Below, in pieces: positions 8,677 to 19,037 of a stretch of DNA of 41,456 bases. Both the position numbers and the translations under genes were made by a program. Within the stretch, counting starts at the first letter, position 1, and each line of letters opens with the position of its first letter. Under the pieces are notes generated by a model. It was not told the DNA's origin. It searched no databases and saw nothing but the letters and a program-made list of their open reading frames with translations. This DNA comes from Phycisphaerales bacterium. Lineage in GTDB: Bacteria; Planctomycetota; Phycisphaerae; Phycisphaerales; UBA1924. The DNA is taken from assembly GCA_947476675.1 (NCBI GenBank), contig CANJRL010000010.1, forward strand, positions 1 to 41,456, written 5' to 3'.

Positions 8677-9483
8677 ATGACCCGTTTTGTCTCTGTCACT
8701 GCGCTGCTCATCGCCGCCGGCGCCGCCAACGCTGCCGTCACCGGCTTCGCCTGGCGCGAAGTCACCAACACCCAGGGCGGCCGCCCGGGCTCTGACCCCG
8801 TCGCTGACGGCAACGAGGGCAACGCGGCCGGTGGCCAGTGGACCGCCGCCGGCGTGTGGCGCACCTTCGATCTGCTGATCGTCGGCACCGCGGCCGACGC
8901 CATCAACGCCGTCAACTTCGGCGGCGACGGCTCGGCGTTCCGTATCTACACCAACGGTTCCGTGTTCCACCACGCTCTGGGCAACGGGCTGAACCGCTCG
9001 TCGCTCGCCAGCGAGCGCGCCGCCGCGAACGGCGCCCTCCTGTTCGACACCTACATCGAGTTCGGCGGCAAGGCTGCCCCCGGTCAGGGCGGCACCAACG
9101 CGGCCAACCCCGGCACCAACGTGCTCGGCGTCCTCGGCGGGACCGCCGGTATCGCGAGTCTCGGCGGCGGCTCGCCCGGCGTCTCGGGCGCCTCCGGCCA
9201 GCTCCAGTTCACTTCCTTCGCCCCGGCCGGCTCCCCGGCCAGCCTCGTCGCCGACGCCAACGCCACCGGCGGCTTCTCCCTCCGCATCCTGCGCGTCACC
9301 GTCAGCGCTACCGCCACCTACCTCGGCGGCGCTGGCGGCGGCAACGTCCAGGCCTCGAACGGCCAGGTCGGCCTCGCCGGCGGCAACGTCGCCGCCTTCG
9401 CGGTCGGCAACGCGATCCCCGCCCCCGGCGCGATCGCTGTCCTCGGCCTCGCCGGCATCGCGGCTGGCCGTCGCCGTCGCTAA
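8677..9483 (+). CDS. Secreted PEP-CTERM-like protein, copy 1 of a tandem pair
   Basis: 268 aa. The ATG at 8677 has a Shine-Dalgarno GAGGAGA at 8664-8670; upstream in-frame TTG and ATG codons are less well placed. The signal peptide is MTRFVSVTALLIAAGAANA. The mature part is a beta-rich domain with conserved blocks GFAWREVTNTQG, WRTFDLLIVG, LLFDTYIEFGG, PGTNVLGVLGG and LQFTSFAPAGSPA. The C-terminus has the sorting-signal architecture PAPGAIAVLGLAGIAAGRRRR: Pro-rich motif, hydrophobic helix, Arg cluster. By analogy with PEP-CTERM proteins, an exosortase-like transpeptidase would remove this tail. The next gene is a close paralogue. Function of the core domain is unknown to me. Confidence 0.8.
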   Translation: MTRFVSVTALLIAAGAANAAVTGFAWREVTNTQGGRPGSDPVADGNEGNAAGGQWTAAGVWRTFDLLIVGTAADAINAVNFGGDGSAFRIYTNGSVFHHALGNGLNRSSLASERAAANGALLFDTYIEFGGKAAPGQGGTNAANPGTNVLGVLGGTAGIASLGGGSPGVSGASGQLQFTSFAPAGSPASLVADANATGGFSLRILRVTVSATATYLGGAGGGNVQASNGQVGLAGGNVAAFAVGNAIPAPGAIAVLGLAGIAAGRRRR

Positions 9484-9537
9484 TCCGACGCAGGGATGGC
9501 ATGAGCCGGTCCCTTCCGGCTCCCGATGATCACTGCT

Positions 9538-9575
9538 CCGCCGGCGAGCCCCTGGGCCCGCCGGCGGTTTTATTT
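9538..9575 (+). terminator. Intrinsic terminator after PEP-CTERM-like copy 1
   Basis: Stem CCGCCGGCG (9538-9546) pairs with CGCCGGCGG (9559-9567) and is followed at once by TTTTATTT. Confidence 0.8.
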
Positions 9576-9683
9576 GGATTCTGATAGGTGCTTGACGCGG
9601 CTCGCGAGCCGGGTTGTCTCTCGTTCGTGTCGATCTTTCGCCGGTCTGCGGCAGATTCTGCATGGGAAAATCTCCCAAAATGC

Positions 9684-9712
9684 TTGCAACGCGTCGCGGC
9701 TCGGGTTACTCT
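9684..9712 (+). promoter_or_regulatory. Sigma-70-type promoter of PEP-CTERM-like copy 2
   Basis: TTGCAA at 9684-9689 and TACTCT at 9707-9712 are separated by 17 nt. A leader of about 80 nt with a strong Shine-Dalgarno site would precede the ATG at 9800. Confidence 0.55.
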
Positions 9713-9799
9713 TGACCCGGCTCGGTTCTGCATCCTGCATCACCGATCACAAAAACCGCGCTGGCTGACGCTGGCGCCGGGAAGGAAGGAGACGCGTTC

Positions 9800-10564
9800 A
9801 TGAAGAAGTTCTTGTCTGTTGCTGCGCTTATCGCTGTCGCTGGCGCGGCTAATGCGGCTGTCACCGGTTTCGCCTGGCGCGAGATCCCCAACACTGTCGG
9901 CGCCCGCCCGGGCTCCAACCCCGCGAATGACGCCACCCATGGCGATCCTTCGGGCGGCGGCGATGGCGTCTGGACCGGTCGCACCTGGCGAACCTTCGAC
10001 CTGCTGGTCATCGGCGCGGTCGGCGACATCGTCAACGGCGTGTCCTTCGGCGGCGACAACGGCCCCCAGCGCATCTTTACCAACGGCGCCATCTTCAACC
10101 ACGACCTCGGCTCCAACACCCGCTCCTCGCTCTCCGCCGAGCGCGCTGTCGGCAACGCCGCTCTGCTGTTCGACACCTACGCTGAGTTCGGCGGCCGCGC
10201 CGAGCCCGGCCAGGGCGGGACCTCGAACGCCAACCCCGGCACCAACACCATCGGCTCCTTCGGCGGCTTCGCCGGCGTGATCAACCTCACAGGCGCCGGC
10301 GGCCAGCTCCAGTTCACCTCCTTCGCCCCGGCCGGCACCCCCGCTGTCCTGGTCGCTGACGCCGTCTACGGCGGCTCCCTCCGCGTCCTCCGCGTCACCG
10401 TCGACGCTGCCGCCACCTTCCTGGGCGGCGGCAACTCCACCGGCGGCGTCGGCCTGCCCGGCGGCGTGGTCGGCAACTTCGCGGTCGGCAACGCCCTCCC
10501 CACCCCCGGCGCCGTCGCCCTCATGGGCCTCGCCGGCATCGCCGCTGGTCGCCGTCGCCGCTAA
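9800..10564 (+). CDS. Secreted PEP-CTERM-like protein, copy 2 of a tandem pair
   Basis: 254 aa, clearly paralogous to the gene at 8677: shared blocks VTGFAWREIPNT, WRTFDLLVIG, LLFDTYAEFGG, GQGGTSNANPGTNTIGSFGG and LQFTSFAPAGTPAVLVADA, in the same order and spacing. The signal peptide is MKKFLSVAALIAVAGAANA, and the C-terminal sorting signal is PTPGAVALMGLAGIAAGRRRR-like. A strong Shine-Dalgarno (GGAAGGAG) lies about 10 nt before the ATG. Copy 2 lacks a Gly-rich insert that copy 1 has near residue 175. It has its own promoter and a strong terminator downstream. The protein should be exported and processed at the cell surface; the role of the domain is unknown. Confidence 0.8.
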   Translation: MKKFLSVAALIAVAGAANAAVTGFAWREIPNTVGARPGSNPANDATHGDPSGGGDGVWTGRTWRTFDLLVIGAVGDIVNGVSFGGDNGPQRIFTNGAIFNHDLGSNTRSSLSAERAVGNAALLFDTYAEFGGRAEPGQGGTSNANPGTNTIGSFGGFAGVINLTGAGGQLQFTSFAPAGTPAVLVADAVYGGSLRVLRVTVDAAATFLGGGNSTGGVGLPGGVVGNFAVGNALPTPGAVALMGLAGIAAGRRRR

Positions 10565-10609
10565 TCCCGGCTGACGACCGACACACGGTCGATCCTTCGA
10601 TTCTCAACG

Positions 10610-10645
10610 CACCGGCGGGCCTTCGGGCTCGCCGGTGTTGTTTTT
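10610..10645 (+). terminator. Intrinsic terminator with UUCG tetraloop
   Basis: A 12-bp stem (CACCGGCGGGCC with GGCTCGCCGGTG, one G-T pair) closes a TTCG tetraloop and is followed by TTGTTTTT. It ends the PEP-CTERM-like copy 2 unit just before a convergent gene. Confidence 0.9.
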
Positions 10646-10657
10646 GCCCGCGCTTCT

Positions 10658-11218
10658 TCAGATCCCAGGCTCGTGCATCGCCGCCGGCTGCTTCTGCTGC
10701 CGCCGCAGCGACGTGAACGCCGCGAAACCGAAGGGCTCGCGGTCGCCGTCGGTGGAGGCCGTCGGCGAGTTCGACCTCGCCTCGGCCTCCAGCGCCTTGA
10801 GCAGGTCGTCGGTGAGCGTGTGCACCCCTCGGATCTGCTCGAGGGGGATGGTGAACATCTCGCCCCCCGGGGTGCGGATGTTGAAGACCGTCGCCTGCAC
10901 CGCGATGCACAGCGCCCTGGCCTCGGGGGAGGCGATCGAGCACGGGAAGAGGGGCTCGACCGCGGCGAGGGGGATGCGCTCGCCCCCGTGGGTGAGCAGG
11001 GCGATGCGCCCGTCCGCGACTTCCGGGTGGCGGGCCGCGAGCAGGGGGAAGGTCATGAGCATCTCGCGCACGACGTTCTGCCAGAACAGGCCTCGCGTCT
11101 CCCCGAGTTGCGCCACGGGCTCGACGGCGGGCGCCTCGGGCGGGATCACGCTCGAAGGCCCGGGAGGGGGCGACAGCCCCGGGCCGCTGATGATCGAGAG
11201 CGCTGTCGCCTGCGTCAT
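10658..11218 (-). CDS. Conserved-looking cytoplasmic protein of unknown function
   Basis: 186 aa, no signal peptide or membrane segment. I do not recognise the family. Residues 40-135 look like a folded domain (LFWQNVVREMLMTFPLLAARHPEV ... FNIRTPGGEMFTIPLEQIRGVHTLTDDLLKALE, quoted in parts); both ends are Pro/Ser-rich and probably disordered. The ATG at 11218 is preferred over the GTG one codon upstream because a TACACT hexamer (11230-11225 on the minus strand) lies exactly 6 nt before the ATG, as for other genes here, suggesting a leaderless transcript. It is convergent with the PEP-CTERM-like pair and lies downstream of the porin, separated from it by a terminator. Confidence 0.6.
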   Translation of the reverse strand: MTQATALSIISGPGLSPPPGPSSVIPPEAPAVEPVAQLGETRGLFWQNVVREMLMTFPLLAARHPEVADGRIALLTHGGERIPLAAVEPLFPCSIASPEARALCIAVQATVFNIRTPGGEMFTIPLEQIRGVHTLTDDLLKALEAEARSNSPTASTDGDREPFGFAAFTSLRRQQKQPAAMHEPGI

Positions 11219-11224
11219 CACGGG

Positions 11225-11230
11225 AGTGTA
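11225..11230 (-). promoter_or_regulatory. -10-like element, leaderless start
   Basis: TACACT on the minus strand, 6 nt before the ATG at 11218; there is no room for a Shine-Dalgarno sequence. Confidence 0.45.
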
Positions 11231-11247
11231 GTGCGGCGTGGGGAACG

Positions 11248-11280
11248 AAAAACCGGCCGACCCTGGGGAGGATCGGCCGG
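11248..11280 (-). terminator. Intrinsic terminator of the porin gene
   Basis: On the minus strand CCGGCCGA (11280-11273) pairs with TCGGCCGG (11260-11253) and is followed by TTTTT (11252-11248). Confidence 0.8.
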
Positions 11281-11327
11281 CGAAGAAAGTCAGGATCGAT
11301 CTCCCGACGCTCGCGCGAGCGAGCGGA

Positions 11328-12650
11328 TCAGAAGAGGAGCTGGAACTGCACGCGGAACGCGATCTGGTTGCGGCCGGTGCCGTTCAGCAGGCCGGTGCCG
11401 GTGCTGAGGGGGTTGACGAAGCCGGCGGGCTGGCCGGCGGTGAAGTCGTTGAAGCGGCTGTCGTTGATGATCCAGACGGTGTCGAAGGTGAACTTGGCGG
11501 CCTGGCCGTAAAAGTAGTAGTTCACGCCGCCGGTGACGACGTGCAGGTTGCGGTTGCCGCCGGTGTTGGTGCCGGCGTTGACGGCGCGGTCGCGGTCGGG
11601 ATAGAGGAACTCGTAGCGGGCGAAGGGCTCGAGCTTGTCGGTGATGTAGATGCCGCCCTGGGCGAGGAAGCCGAAGTCGTCGAAGGACGGGTTGACCTCG
11701 TCGGCGGTGTGGGCGCCGTGGAACGCGCCGTAGAGGTTCCAGCCGTCGCCCTTGACGCTGGCGTCGGCGGTGTAGCGGAGGTTCTGGGTGCGGTTGGCAA
11801 TGGCGGGATCGTCGCGGCTCTCCTCCCAGTGGACGGCGCCGCCGACCTTGCCGGCGAACTGCGAGCCCTGGGGGCTGGTGAACTGCTTGAAGTCGTTCCA
11901 GGCGCCGGCGAACATCCACTCGAGGCGGCCGGTCAGGGCGTAGTCGGCGTTGTGGGCGTTGAAGTCCTGGTTGCGGGACGCGAAGCCGTTGGTGACGGAG
12001 GCGGCGGCGCGGAGGTACTCGCCTTCCCAGCCGAGCATGATGCCCTGGCTGTAGTCCTCGCCGAAGATCGACGAGATCAGCGAGCGCTCGACGGCGAGCT
12101 GGTACTGATCGCCCACGAGCTCTTCGTTGTTGAAGGGAACGCGGAACTGGCCCCAGGTGGCGGTGAAGCCGTTCTCGAACTTGTAGCCGGCGTAGGCGTA
12201 GTCGAGGTTGAAGTTGCCGTTGTTGCGCTGGAAGTCGCCGCGGACGCGGTAGAACAGGTTCGGATCGAAGATGTTGCCTTCGAAGTTCAGCTTGGTGCGG
12301 CGGGCCTGGAAGCCGGGAACGAGGTCGTCCTGCACCGGCTGCCCCGCATCGGGGTTGCGGGCGCCGGACTCGCGGTAGTTCACGATGTAGCGGAACTGGA
12401 TGATGCCGCTGACGTTGAGGCGGAAGTTCCCGTCGGCGGAGGCGAGGAAGAAGTTCTTGTCGTAGCCGGCGGTGGCGCCGTTGGCGAGCAGGCTCGAGCG
12501 GGTCTGCGCGTCGGAGAGCATCTCGGCGACGATGGCACGAACCTCGTCGGCGTTGACGCCCGACCAGGCCTGCTGGTCGGCGGCGAGAGCCGTCCCGCCA
12601 AGGCCGATCGCGGCCCCGGCGAGCAGCAGCATCTTGCTGGTCTGATTCAT
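11328..12650 (-). CDS. Outer-membrane porin of the phosphate-selective OprP/OprO type
   Basis: 440 aa. Signal peptide MNQTSKMLLLAGAAIGLGGTALA; then a short helical/coiled segment (VNADEVRAIVAEMLSDAQTR) and a long beta-barrel domain. The OprP-family feel comes from FRLNVSGIIQFRYIVNYRE, GFQARRTKLNFEGNI, FYRVRGDFQRNNGNFNLDYAY and the start of the barrel, and the chain ends in FQLLF with a terminal Phe, as expected for BAM-inserted barrels. Such porins let phosphate or polyphosphate cross the outer membrane. A Shine-Dalgarno GGAG lies 7-8 nt before the ATG. A divergent PhoB-like/PhoR-like pair lies upstream, which fits phosphate control. Substrate is inferred from family resemblance and context only. 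Confidence 0.75.
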   Translation of the reverse strand: MNQTSKMLLLAGAAIGLGGTALAADQQAWSGVNADEVRAIVAEMLSDAQTRSSLLANGATAGYDKNFFLASADGNFRLNVSGIIQFRYIVNYRESGARNPDAGQPVQDDLVPGFQARRTKLNFEGNIFDPNLFYRVRGDFQRNNGNFNLDYAYAGYKFENGFTATWGQFRVPFNNEELVGDQYQLAVERSLISSIFGEDYSQGIMLGWEGEYLRAAASVTNGFASRNQDFNAHNADYALTGRLEWMFAGAWNDFKQFTSPQGSQFAGKVGGAVHWEESRDDPAIANRTQNLRYTADASVKGDGWNLYGAFHGAHTADEVNPSFDDFGFLAQGGIYITDKLEPFARYEFLYPDRDRAVNAGTNTGGNRNLHVVTGGVNYYFYGQAAKFTFDTVWIINDSRFNDFTAGQPAGFVNPLSTGTGLLNGTGRNQIAFRVQFQLLF

Positions 12651-12760
12651 CGGAATCTCCTCTTCGAGGAGCGCCCTCTAGATCGGCGCTCGCTCAGTCC
12701 TGAAGCCGTCCTGGCCTTGCGACGAAGCCGACGAGGCCTGCCGCGGGACGGCGTTAACGT

Positions 12761-12778
12761 CTTTCAAGGAACCTTCAC
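12761..12778 (+). promoter_or_regulatory. Possible Pho-box-like direct repeat
   Basis: CTTTCAA-GGAA-CCTTCAC has the 7-4-7 arrangement of a PhoB box; the halves match CTGTCAT at 5 and 4 of 7 positions. It lies two helical turns upstream of TAGACT (12801-12806) on the same strand, pointing toward the response regulator. The match is weak and could be chance. Confidence 0.25.
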
Positions 12779-12847
12779 ACACCCGAGCGCCCGGAAGGGT
12801 TAGACTCCCGAGAGCCCGCGGGCCTCCAGCCCGAAAAGCGAGTGTCC

Positions 12848-12875
12848 ACTATACCAGCGAGGATAGCGAACGCAA
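12848..12875 (-). promoter_or_regulatory. Candidate promoter of the porin gene
   Basis: TTGCGT and TATAGT on the minus strand with a 16-nt spacer. Confidence 0.45.
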
Positions 12876-13038
12876 ACTCCCGGAGAGTTAGTTTTCGGCA
12901 ACCTGATCCGCTCCCATCCACTTTCCACATCCTTCCCACCCCGATTTTCTCGGTTTTCCCTGGGGGTCTCCTTCGACCCGCTCCCCTTCGGTACCTTCGA
13001 TCCGATCCGCAAACACTGATCCTCCAAGGAGTTGCGAC

Positions 13039-13746
<708 letters not shown>

Positions 13747-13756
13747 GACTCCCGGC

Positions 13757-15097
<1,341 letters not shown>

Positions 15098-15225
15098 TCA
15101 ACGTCCGGTATCGGCTGGAGCCGTGCTTCGGCCGGACCGATGATTGCGCGCTCGGGCGGCTGATCCGGCGTCGCCCCCGCCAACCTTGGTGGCGCTCGGG
15201 CGTAAACTCATCCGGGAGCACCGGC

Positions 15226-17067
15226 ATGGAAGTGGATGGTCGAATCATGATGGGACGTCCGTCGCTTGCCAGGGTTGTGGCCTTCGCCGGAGGCACGGCT
15301 CTGGCGGGCCTGGCCGCCCCGCCTGCGTGGGCGCAGAACGCTCTGGGCAAGGGGGAGGCGCTGACCAAGCAGTTCAAGGGGCTGGACAGCAACCCGGCCC
15401 GCTACGGAGGCCGCGCCAACCCGGCGGGGCGAGACGTGCGCGAACAGTCTCGGTTCAACGACGCGGTCGTCACCGGCAACGTCGGGGGCGGGCGCCAGTT
15501 CCGCGGGAACATCAACTACACCGCGCCGTTCGAGTTTCGCGGGAGCACCGGATCCAACGCGCTCTACAACTTCTATCGCGAGACCTATCGCGCCGGGGAG
15601 GCCGGGACGCAGGGCCTCCGCGGGATCGCGGCGCTGCAGAAGACCTTCGGCGAGACGGTGGGGCGCGACCCCGGGGCGGCGCCGATCCTCCAGCGGGATG
15701 CGCGCGGCTCGGCCGTCGGCGACTTCACCGGCCTCTCCGGAGCCTCGGTGGACCCCAGCAGGTCGGCGGTCGGAACGCTCCGCTCGCTTGCCAAGTCGGC
15801 GTCTGACCGCGGCAGCGAGTCGGACACCTTCCGCCTCAGCAGCCCCGACGGATCGGCGAAGACGCTGGGGGCCTCCTCGCTCCGGGGCGTGTACGAGCAG
15901 CTGGTCAAGCAGCCGTCGGACACGGCGCTGGACTCGCAGAAGCGGGCGATGGCCCTCGGCGAGCCGCCGGTCGGCAGGCCCGCGAGCACCACGCTCACCG
16001 AGAGGCTGGGCGACAGGCTGACGGACAAGGTGAGCGAGGAGGCGCGCCCCGAGCCGCTGAGCGCGCGGGCGCCGTCGAGCAATCTGGCGTACGAGCGGAT
16101 CCTTCTGGAGATGCGGGGCGAAACTCCCGAGCGCATCGAGAAGGCGATGCAAGACCTCGAGAAGGCGGAGCGGGGGAACGCCGGGAAGGTGAGAACGACC
16201 GGCGAGCCTCCGGACGCCAAGGCGCAGAAGCCCTCGGAGTCGGGCGAGAAGCGGGATGTCTCGCCGGACCGGCCCCGCGCCGAGGGCGAGGAGGATCGGC
16301 CTCTGGCCCCCGGGGAGCGGGCGCCGGAGCAAGGGGACTTCCGCGCCCGGCTGGACCGGCTGCGCGAGCGGCTGATCTCGCCTCAGGACGAGAAGTCGCT
16401 TGCCGACGCCGAGAAGCGGAGGCTGAAGGCGGCGCAGGAGCAGGCCCGGGCCGAGGCGGAGGCCAAGGGGGAGAACGGCGACCTGGCGGCCAAGCGGGTG
16501 GCGAGCGAGCAGGCGAAGGAACTGCGAGACTCGGCCAAGGGCCTCCTGGGCAAGAGCCGGGCCCGGGTGAAGGAACTGATCGTCCCGAAGGCGGACCCGA
16601 GCGGGTACACGCGGCACATGACCGACGGCCAGCGGGCGCTGTCGGACGGCAAATGGTTCGACGCGGAGGAGTCGTTCGCGCGGGCCCTCCTGTTCCGCGA
16701 CGCGGACCCGATCGCCGCGGTCGGGCGCGTGCACGCGCAGATGGGGGCCGGCATGTTCCTCTCGGCGGCGTCCAACCTTCGTGCGCTGCTCCGGGCGCAC
16801 CCCGAGATGGCGGCGGTGACGTACGAGTCGACGCTCCTGCCCCGCGCGCAGCGGCTTCAGTCGCTGGGGGAGGCCCTGCGCGAGTCGGCGCAGCGGAACG
16901 ACAATTTCGGGCGCGATGCGGCGCTGCTGCTCGCGTACCTGGGCTTCCAGACCGGGAACGCGACGGATATCAACGCCGGGCTGGAGGCCATCCAGCGCGT
17001 CGATGAGTACCTCGGCGTCGAGGCCGATCCCCTGGACGAGGTGCTGAAGGCGGTGTGGCTGCCTTGA
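15226..17067 (+). CDS. Exported TPR-containing protein
   Basis: 613 aa from the ATG at 15226, which has GGGAG 8 nt upstream and a TAAACT -10-like box at 15203-15208. ATGs at 15247 and 15250 are alternative starts. A signal peptide ends near APPAWA before QNALGKGE. Residues 100-300 are low-complexity and Ser/Gly-rich; 300-480 are strongly charged (Glu/Lys/Arg/Ala) and likely helical; 480-613 contain TPR-like helices (ALSDGKWFDAEESFARALLF, AAVGRVHAQMGAGMFLSAA). Two repeated elements, GGRQFRGN and FRETYRAGE-like, hint at a secreted scaffold. It sits between the two-component genes and a PP2C phosphatase and overlaps the latter by 4 nt, so a shared envelope-signalling role is possible but unproven. 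Confidence 0.65.
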   Translation: MEVDGRIMMGRPSLARVVAFAGGTALAGLAAPPAWAQNALGKGEALTKQFKGLDSNPARYGGRANPAGRDVREQSRFNDAVVTGNVGGGRQFRGNINYTAPFEFRGSTGSNALYNFYRETYRAGEAGTQGLRGIAALQKTFGETVGRDPGAAPILQRDARGSAVGDFTGLSGASVDPSRSAVGTLRSLAKSASDRGSESDTFRLSSPDGSAKTLGASSLRGVYEQLVKQPSDTALDSQKRAMALGEPPVGRPASTTLTERLGDRLTDKVSEEARPEPLSARAPSSNLAYERILLEMRGETPERIEKAMQDLEKAERGNAGKVRTTGEPPDAKAQKPSESGEKRDVSPDRPRAEGEEDRPLAPGERAPEQGDFRARLDRLRERLISPQDEKSLADAEKRRLKAAQEQARAEAEAKGENGDLAAKRVASEQAKELRDSAKGLLGKSRARVKELIVPKADPSGYTRHMTDGQRALSDGKWFDAEESFARALLFRDADPIAAVGRVHAQMGAGMFLSAASNLRALLRAHPEMAAVTYESTLLPRAQRLQSLGEALRESAQRNDNFGRDAALLLAYLGFQTGNATDINAGLEAIQRVDEYLGVEADPLDEVLKAVWLP

Positions 17068-18803
17068 ACGAAGCGGACGAACTGCGGCTCTCGGCCGGCC
17101 CCGGGGGCCAGAGACGCCCGGCGGAGGTGAGCGCGGCGGCGGGGACCTCCGCGAGCGTCATGTCGACGGACCACCACCTCTCGATCACGGACTTCCTGAC
17201 CGACGGGTCGCTCACCGCGCTGTGCGCGGCGATCACCGCCGTCACTGGGACGCCGGTGGTGCTGCGCGACCCGGACGGCAGGCTGATCGTGACCGCCTCG
17301 GGCGCGGACGGGGGGCGGCGGTGGGCGGTGCGCGACGCGGAAGGCCCGGTGGCGCTGGCCGAGGCCCCGGAGTTCGTCGCGCCGCTGACGCTCAGCGCGG
17401 GCGTGATCGGGACGCTGGAGGTGCCCTCGGGGGACTTCGGCGACGCTCCCGAGACGAGGGCGACGGTGGGGCGGTTCCTCGAGCTGCTGGCCTCGATCGT
17501 GGCGGAGCTGTGCGAGCGGGAGATCTCCGCGCGGCAGCGCGTGCAGGAACTCGAGGCGCTGCGCAGGATGTCGAGCCTGCTGGTGGGCGCGACGGACACC
17601 GACGCGCTGCTGCACGTGGCGGTGCGCTCGGCGGTGGAACTGCTGGGGGCGGACGCGGGCACCGTGCGGGCGTTCGAGGACCAGGACCGGCGGCTGACGC
17701 TCCGCGCCTGGGTGGGGCTGAGCCCGGAGTACGTGAAGGCGTCGGTGGCGGTGCCGGCGGACAGCATCCCCGACCGCGCGGCGCTGACCGGCGAGGTGTT
17801 CGTCAGCGAGGACCTGTGGTCGGAGACGAGCGCCCCGAACCTCGAGGCGCGGAAGCGCGAGGGGCTGAAGGGGATGATCAGCGCCGGGCTGGTGTTCCGC
17901 GGGAAGTGCCTGGGCGTGATGCGGCTGTTCACCCGCGAGCCGCGGCGGTACACGGCGTCGGAGCGGGGCCTGTTCAAGGCCATCGCGGAGCAGTCGGCGG
18001 CGGCGATGGCGAGCACGCGGCTGCTGCAGACCGAGAAGGAGCACATGCAGGTGCGGCGGCAGGTGCGCCTGGCGGCGGACGTGCAGCGGCGGTTGCTGCC
18101 CAAGAAGGCGCCGGAGATCCAGGGGCTGGACGTGGCGGCGCGGGCCATCCCGTCGTTCGAACTGTCGGGCGACTTCTACGACTTCATCGACCTCAACGGG
18201 CACCTGGGCATCGCGGTGGGCGACGTGGTGGGCAAGGGCGTTGCGGCGGCGCTGCTGATGGCGGCGACGCGGTCGTTCATCCGGGCCTACGCGCAGGACG
18301 TGTACGACATCGACGAGATCATGAACCGGGTGAACCAGGCGCTGTGCCGCGACACGCGGGACAACGAGTTCGCGACGATCTTCTACGGCGTGGTGGACCC
18401 CAGGCGGAAGCAGCTCACGTACTGCAACGGGGGGCACGAGCCGCCGATCGTGGTGCACACCGCGGCGGGGCGGGCGCCGACGCTGAGCGACGTGCAGGAA
18501 CTGAGCACGGGCGGGATGGTCGTGGGCGTCGACCCGCTGCAGCGCTACCACCGGGGGATCGTGGACCTGAGGCCCGGCGACGTGGTGCTGGCCTACACCG
18601 ACGGGCTGTGCGACACGACCAACTTCGACGGCGAGAAGTTCGGCAAGCGGCGTGTGCGGCAGGCCCTGCTCGACGTGCTGACGAGCACGCCCAGCGCATC
18701 GGCGGACACGATCGCCGATCACCTCATCTGGGAGAACCGGCGCTTCGTGGGGCTGAACACGCGGAGCGACGACACCACGCTCGTGGTGATGCGGGTGGGG
18801 TGA
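17064..18803 (+). CDS. GAF-domain PP2C (SpoIIE/RsbU-type) serine phosphatase
   Basis: About 579 aa. The start is uncertain: TTG at 17064 overlaps the upstream stop (TTGA), GTG at 17055 and ATG at 17161 are alternatives. Residues 35-140 form a small sensor-like domain, 165-320 a GAF domain (LLHVAVRSAVELLGADAGTV ... RAALTGEVFVSED). A linker helix leads to the phosphatase (about 325-579): LAADVQRRLLPKKAP, SGDFYDFIDL, GDVVGKGVAAALLMA, CNGGHEPPIVV, LAYTDGLCDTTN and SDDTTLVVMRVG include the Asp residues that bind the metals. Such enzymes usually dephosphorylate anti-sigma-factor antagonists in partner-switching control; no such partner is in the window. Confidence 0.85.
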   Translation: MNEADELRLSAGPGGQRRPAEVSAAAGTSASVMSTDHHLSITDFLTDGSLTALCAAITAVTGTPVVLRDPDGRLIVTASGADGGRRWAVRDAEGPVALAEAPEFVAPLTLSAGVIGTLEVPSGDFGDAPETRATVGRFLELLASIVAELCEREISARQRVQELEALRRMSSLLVGATDTDALLHVAVRSAVELLGADAGTVRAFEDQDRRLTLRAWVGLSPEYVKASVAVPADSIPDRAALTGEVFVSEDLWSETSAPNLEARKREGLKGMISAGLVFRGKCLGVMRLFTREPRRYTASERGLFKAIAEQSAAAMASTRLLQTEKEHMQVRRQVRLAADVQRRLLPKKAPEIQGLDVAARAIPSFELSGDFYDFIDLNGHLGIAVGDVVGKGVAAALLMAATRSFIRAYAQDVYDIDEIMNRVNQALCRDTRDNEFATIFYGVVDPRRKQLTYCNGGHEPPIVVHTAAGRAPTLSDVQELSTGGMVVGVDPLQRYHRGIVDLRPGDVVLAYTDGLCDTTNFDGEKFGKRRVRQALLDVLTSTPSASADTIADHLIWENRRFVGLNTRSDDTTLVVMRVG

Positions 18804-18806
18804 GGG

Positions 18807-19037
18807 TCAGTCAAGAAATCGCGAGAACTCATCTCTCGAAAGACCACTCTGCCGCAGAATCGCTCGAAGAGTGCCCGTCGCAAGGTCGTGGCCACCGGGA
18901 ACAGTGACTTTGCGCTGGTTCTTGGGGTGGCGGAGGACCAAATGGTCGCCCTTACCCTGCCGAGGGATGACTTCGAACCCGGCCGAGCAGAGTGCACGAA
19001 CGCATTGACGCCGAGAAAGGCCAGCCAACCGATTCAC
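18807..19037 (-). CDS. hicA: HicA-like mRNA interferase toxin
   Basis: 76 aa from a GTG overlapping the upstream stop by 4 nt (GTGA). The dsRBD-like HicA fold is visible in LSRRQCVRALCSAGFEVI, the catalytic His32 in GKGDHLVLRHP, and the C-terminal pattern VTVPGGHDLATGTLRAIL followed by SGLSRDEF. HicA cleaves mRNA independent of the ribosome until neutralised by HicB. The neighbouring gene on its 5' side is a helix-turn-helix protein, and the HicB-like gene lies one gene further up, so the usual adjacent pair is interrupted. Three bases separate its stop from the convergent PP2C gene. Base composition is lower in GC than the flanks. Confidence 0.75.
   Translation of the reverse strand: MNRLAGLSRRQCVRALCSAGFEVIPRQGKGDHLVLRHPKNQRKVTVPGGHDLATGTLRAILRQSGLSRDEFSRFLD

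Larger units (their letters stand above)
9484..9799 (+). other. Intergenic region: hairpin, terminator and promoter between the tandem paralogues
   Basis: This gap holds, in order, a 7-bp hairpin GAGCCGG/CCGGCTC at 9503-9522, an intrinsic terminator at 9538-9575, a promoter at 9684-9712 and a Shine-Dalgarno site (GGAAGGAG) near 9781-9790. Each paralogue therefore seems to be its own transcription unit. Confidence 0.7.
12651..13038 (-). other. Divergent regulatory region between porin and response regulator
   Basis: 388 nt without a gene. On the minus strand TTGCGT (12875-12870) and TATAGT (12853-12848), 16 nt apart, form a plausible porin promoter with a leader near 190 nt. On the plus strand TAGACT at 12801-12806 could serve the regulator gene, and AAGGAG precedes its ATG. 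The part between 12840 and 13000 is noticeably less GC-rich. Confidence 0.5.

Noticed and set aside
11238-12803. 521-codon plus-strand open frame rich in Val, Gly, Glu and Ala
   Set aside because: It lies opposite the porin gene, whose signal peptide, barrel motifs and terminal Phe are convincing. Long antisense frames are expected at this GC content.
12917-12925. DnaA box CTTTCCACA as proof of a replication origin
   Set aside because: It is a single 7-of-9 match without neighbours or dnaA; kept only as a side remark to the skew change.
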